A stretch of 64,000 nt of DNA, taken from NCBI GenBank assembly GCA_043228905.1, contig JBHGNT010000001.1:13082001-13146000 (forward strand), written 5' to 3'. The notes under the pieces are model-generated. The model made no database searches and had not been told where the DNA came from. It saw nothing but the letters and a program-made list of their open reading frames with translations. This stretch comes from Azolla caroliniana. Lineage: Eukaryota > Polypodiophyta. The stretch's first letter is position 1, and every line of letters starts with the position of its first letter. The translations under genes were made by a program, and so were the position numbers. Below, piece after piece: positions 62,405-64,000 of this stretch.

Positions 62405-63090
62405 TGTCGTGAAGATTTTCGTCCATAGGCGGAAAACCGAGCGAAGTAAGCAAACCCGCGATGTGCAACGTTGCACATCAAGATGTTGTATTTCTATTTG
62501 TCGATAGTGATAAGTGTGGTGCTAGAAATGCACCTTAGGATTTGTAAAGTGTAAAGGTGATGTGCTTTTGCGCGCACATCCACGTGAGAGAGAGAGATAG
62601 GTACATAGTAGTTCGTGTAGAGGTGGGAGTTAAGACCCATCCTTCCCACCTCCCCTAAAATCAAGGGAAATATCCCCATTGATTGAAAGGGGATATTTTG
62701 TAGCACCTTTATGTAACGGTCTTCCCTCCTTGTGCTATAAAGGGAGAGGAAGAGCACCATTGTGGGGGTTGCCTTATTTTGAGTGTGAGTGAGGTATACC
62801 ATTTCGTTTTAGGGTTTCGGGTTCCTTAGTCAGGGTTTCTTTCCTTCTTCGTCGGATTAGGGTTTTGGGTTTATCATAGTCGTTTGGTGCGGCCTACGCG
62901 GCCGCCATTTTGTAATCGGTTTTCGGTTCTAATACATCTTGTTGAGCATCCGGCCTCCATCTTCCTCTTGTCCATTCTTTCTCTTCTTGTGCTAAGCTCC
63001 ATTCCGAAGTCCTATTCCTTCTCCCCTTCTCCTTAGTCCAAGACCCCCGTGGTTCCGCCCTTCTCCACGCACGCGCGTAACTACGCGACA
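62405..63090 (+). repeat. 3' LTR of gag-only element
   Basis: 686 bp, nearly identical to 57916-58601. It is preceded by GGTGGGGGCGGA, a short purine-rich tract. Confidence 0.95.
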
Positions 63091-64000
63091 GCGTCTTGGT
63101 CCTACAAGATGCACTAGTACCTGCTCGGGCACGGCTACTGGAGTTATGTCGAAGGAGCTAATGACGCCGCACCCGAATCGACACACAGAGACTTCCCGTC
63201 ATGGGAGCAATCGGTGAGCAGGGTATTGTACTGCTTCACGTCGTGTGTGGGCGAACAGCTACTGAGCTATGTTCGGGATGCAAAGACGCCAAAGGGTGCG
63301 TGGGAAAATCTGAAGAAGATTTTCGCCACGAGCACCACAGCCAGGAAGCTTCAGCTCCGACAGGAGTTGAGCAACCTACGACAACGCGACTTGTCGGTGG
63401 CGGACTATACCTCAAAGATCAAGGATATCTGCGACTCCCTCGCCTCCATAGAGGTGAACATCGAGGAGAGCGAGATGGTCTAGATCTGTCTCGGAGGTTT
63501 GGCGTCGAAGTTCGGAGCGTTCCGAACGGCTGTGTGTACCCGGGAGAATACGCCGTCCTTTTTTGACTTACAGTCAATGCTCCTGGTAGAGGAGAACCAC
63601 GCGGGTGCGTCTACAAGCACGCACACCAACAACAGAATGCTGTACACGGAGGGAGATAGGCCCCGTGGACGTGGAGGACGAGGTGAGTCGGCGCACAATG
63701 GAGGCGGCCGACAAGATCAAGGAAGATGGCATCGAAGTGATGCCGACAGCAACTCCGGACCCTCCGGAAACAGGGGGAGTCGAAGCGATGAGAACCGGCA
63801 AGGGAAGTCCATCGCGGAGTGCTGGTACTGTGGCAAGAAAGGCCACAAGGAAAGTGAGTGCTGGAAGAAGCGCGCCAATTTGGAGAGAACTGGTTCCGGG
63901 AACGGCTCCAGACGTACCGACAAGGGAAATCGGCAGCGATCGCACTACGCCAAAGACTCCGGGAGAGCTGGAGAAGGGTCTGTCTTCGTGACGACACACG

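Larger units (their letters stand above)
57916..63090 (+). mobile_element. young gag-only (TR-GAG-like) LTR retrotransposon
   Basis: LTRs 57916-58601 and 62405-63090 are both 686 bp and differ by one noted substitution (CATTTCATTTTAG versus CATTTCGTTTTAG). Ends are TGTCG..CGACA. The duplication GCGT lies at 57912-57915 and 63091-63094, inside Copia H gag. A TATAAAG box lies near 58247. TTGGTGAACCCGACGTG follows the 5' LTR as a probable tRNA primer site of unassigned type. The interior has one giant ORF and no protease, RT or integrase. Confidence 0.9.
57396..64000 (+). mobile_element. Copia H: 5' LTR and gag, split by the gag-only element
   Basis: The LTR 57396-57782 is followed by TGGTATCAGAGC at 57783. 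Gag starts at 57855, is interrupted after NYA at 57915 and resumes at 63091 with SWSYKMH, then a TAG at 63115 and another at 63481. CCHC CWYCGKKGHKESEC lies near 63825. It runs off the window end at 64000. Confidence 0.9.

Noticed and set aside
57916-63090. Giant ORF as a host gene flanked by segmental duplications
   Set aside because: TGTCG/CGACA ends, a TATA box in the repeat, a primer-site-like sequence, and a 4-bp duplication inside Copia gag show an LTR retrotransposon.

Overview
The window reads as nuclear DNA of a land plant. It holds two ordinary host genes with short GT-AG introns near the left end, followed by about 50 kb of nested retrotransposons. Copia elements are primed by initiator tRNA-Met, DNA methylation-like decay is visible, and the chaperone gene CDC48 is plant-like along its whole length. 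The lineage is unresolved. A Tf1/sushi-like self-primed chromovirus and Penelope-like fragments would be unusual in a typical angiosperm and hint at a non-flowering plant, but this is inference.

Region 1-15.5 kb: a microsatellite-rich stretch precedes a seven-exon receptor-like kinase gene (2245-6220, +). A convergent nine-exon CDC48/p97 gene (11964-6975, -) encodes 806 residues. Next come a small tandem repeat (12.78-13.05 kb), a hAT-type MITE with a perfect 8-bp target duplication (13182-13665), and AT-rich DNA without a recognisable gene.

Region 15.5-35 kb: a decayed Copia fragment, a ~105-bp minisatellite, and a non-autonomous LTR element (E1) inserted in a relative's LTR. A Gypsy integrase/RT remnant follows, then a Copia body (A) split by a young, apparently intact Gypsy chromovirus (26145-31817). 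The chromovirus has identical LTRs, a predicted self-primer, and a predicted -1 frameshift signal between gag and pol. A 100-N assembly gap lies at 34909-35008.

Region 35-50 kb: Copia B (35411-40192) sits inside a Penelope-like fragment. Then follow a second Gypsy remnant, C-rich tandem repeats, a second Penelope-like fragment, minus-strand Copia C (itself hit by a hAT MITE, 42401-42991) and minus-strand Copia D.

Region 50-64 kb: two related non-autonomous LTR elements on the minus strand. One (E3) has a coiled-coil ORF; the other (E2), inserted in E3's LTR, carries a captured Hsp110/Hsp70-15-like gene fragment. Then three plus-strand Copia copies (F, G, H) are each interrupted in gag by the next. 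The last is interrupted by a young gag-only LTR element with a 1249-codon ORF (57916-63090). Apart from the two host genes, nearly all coding signal here belongs to mobile DNA. Premature stops in the old copies are overwhelmingly TAG or TGA, consistent with C-to-T decay of methylated CAG and CGA codons.
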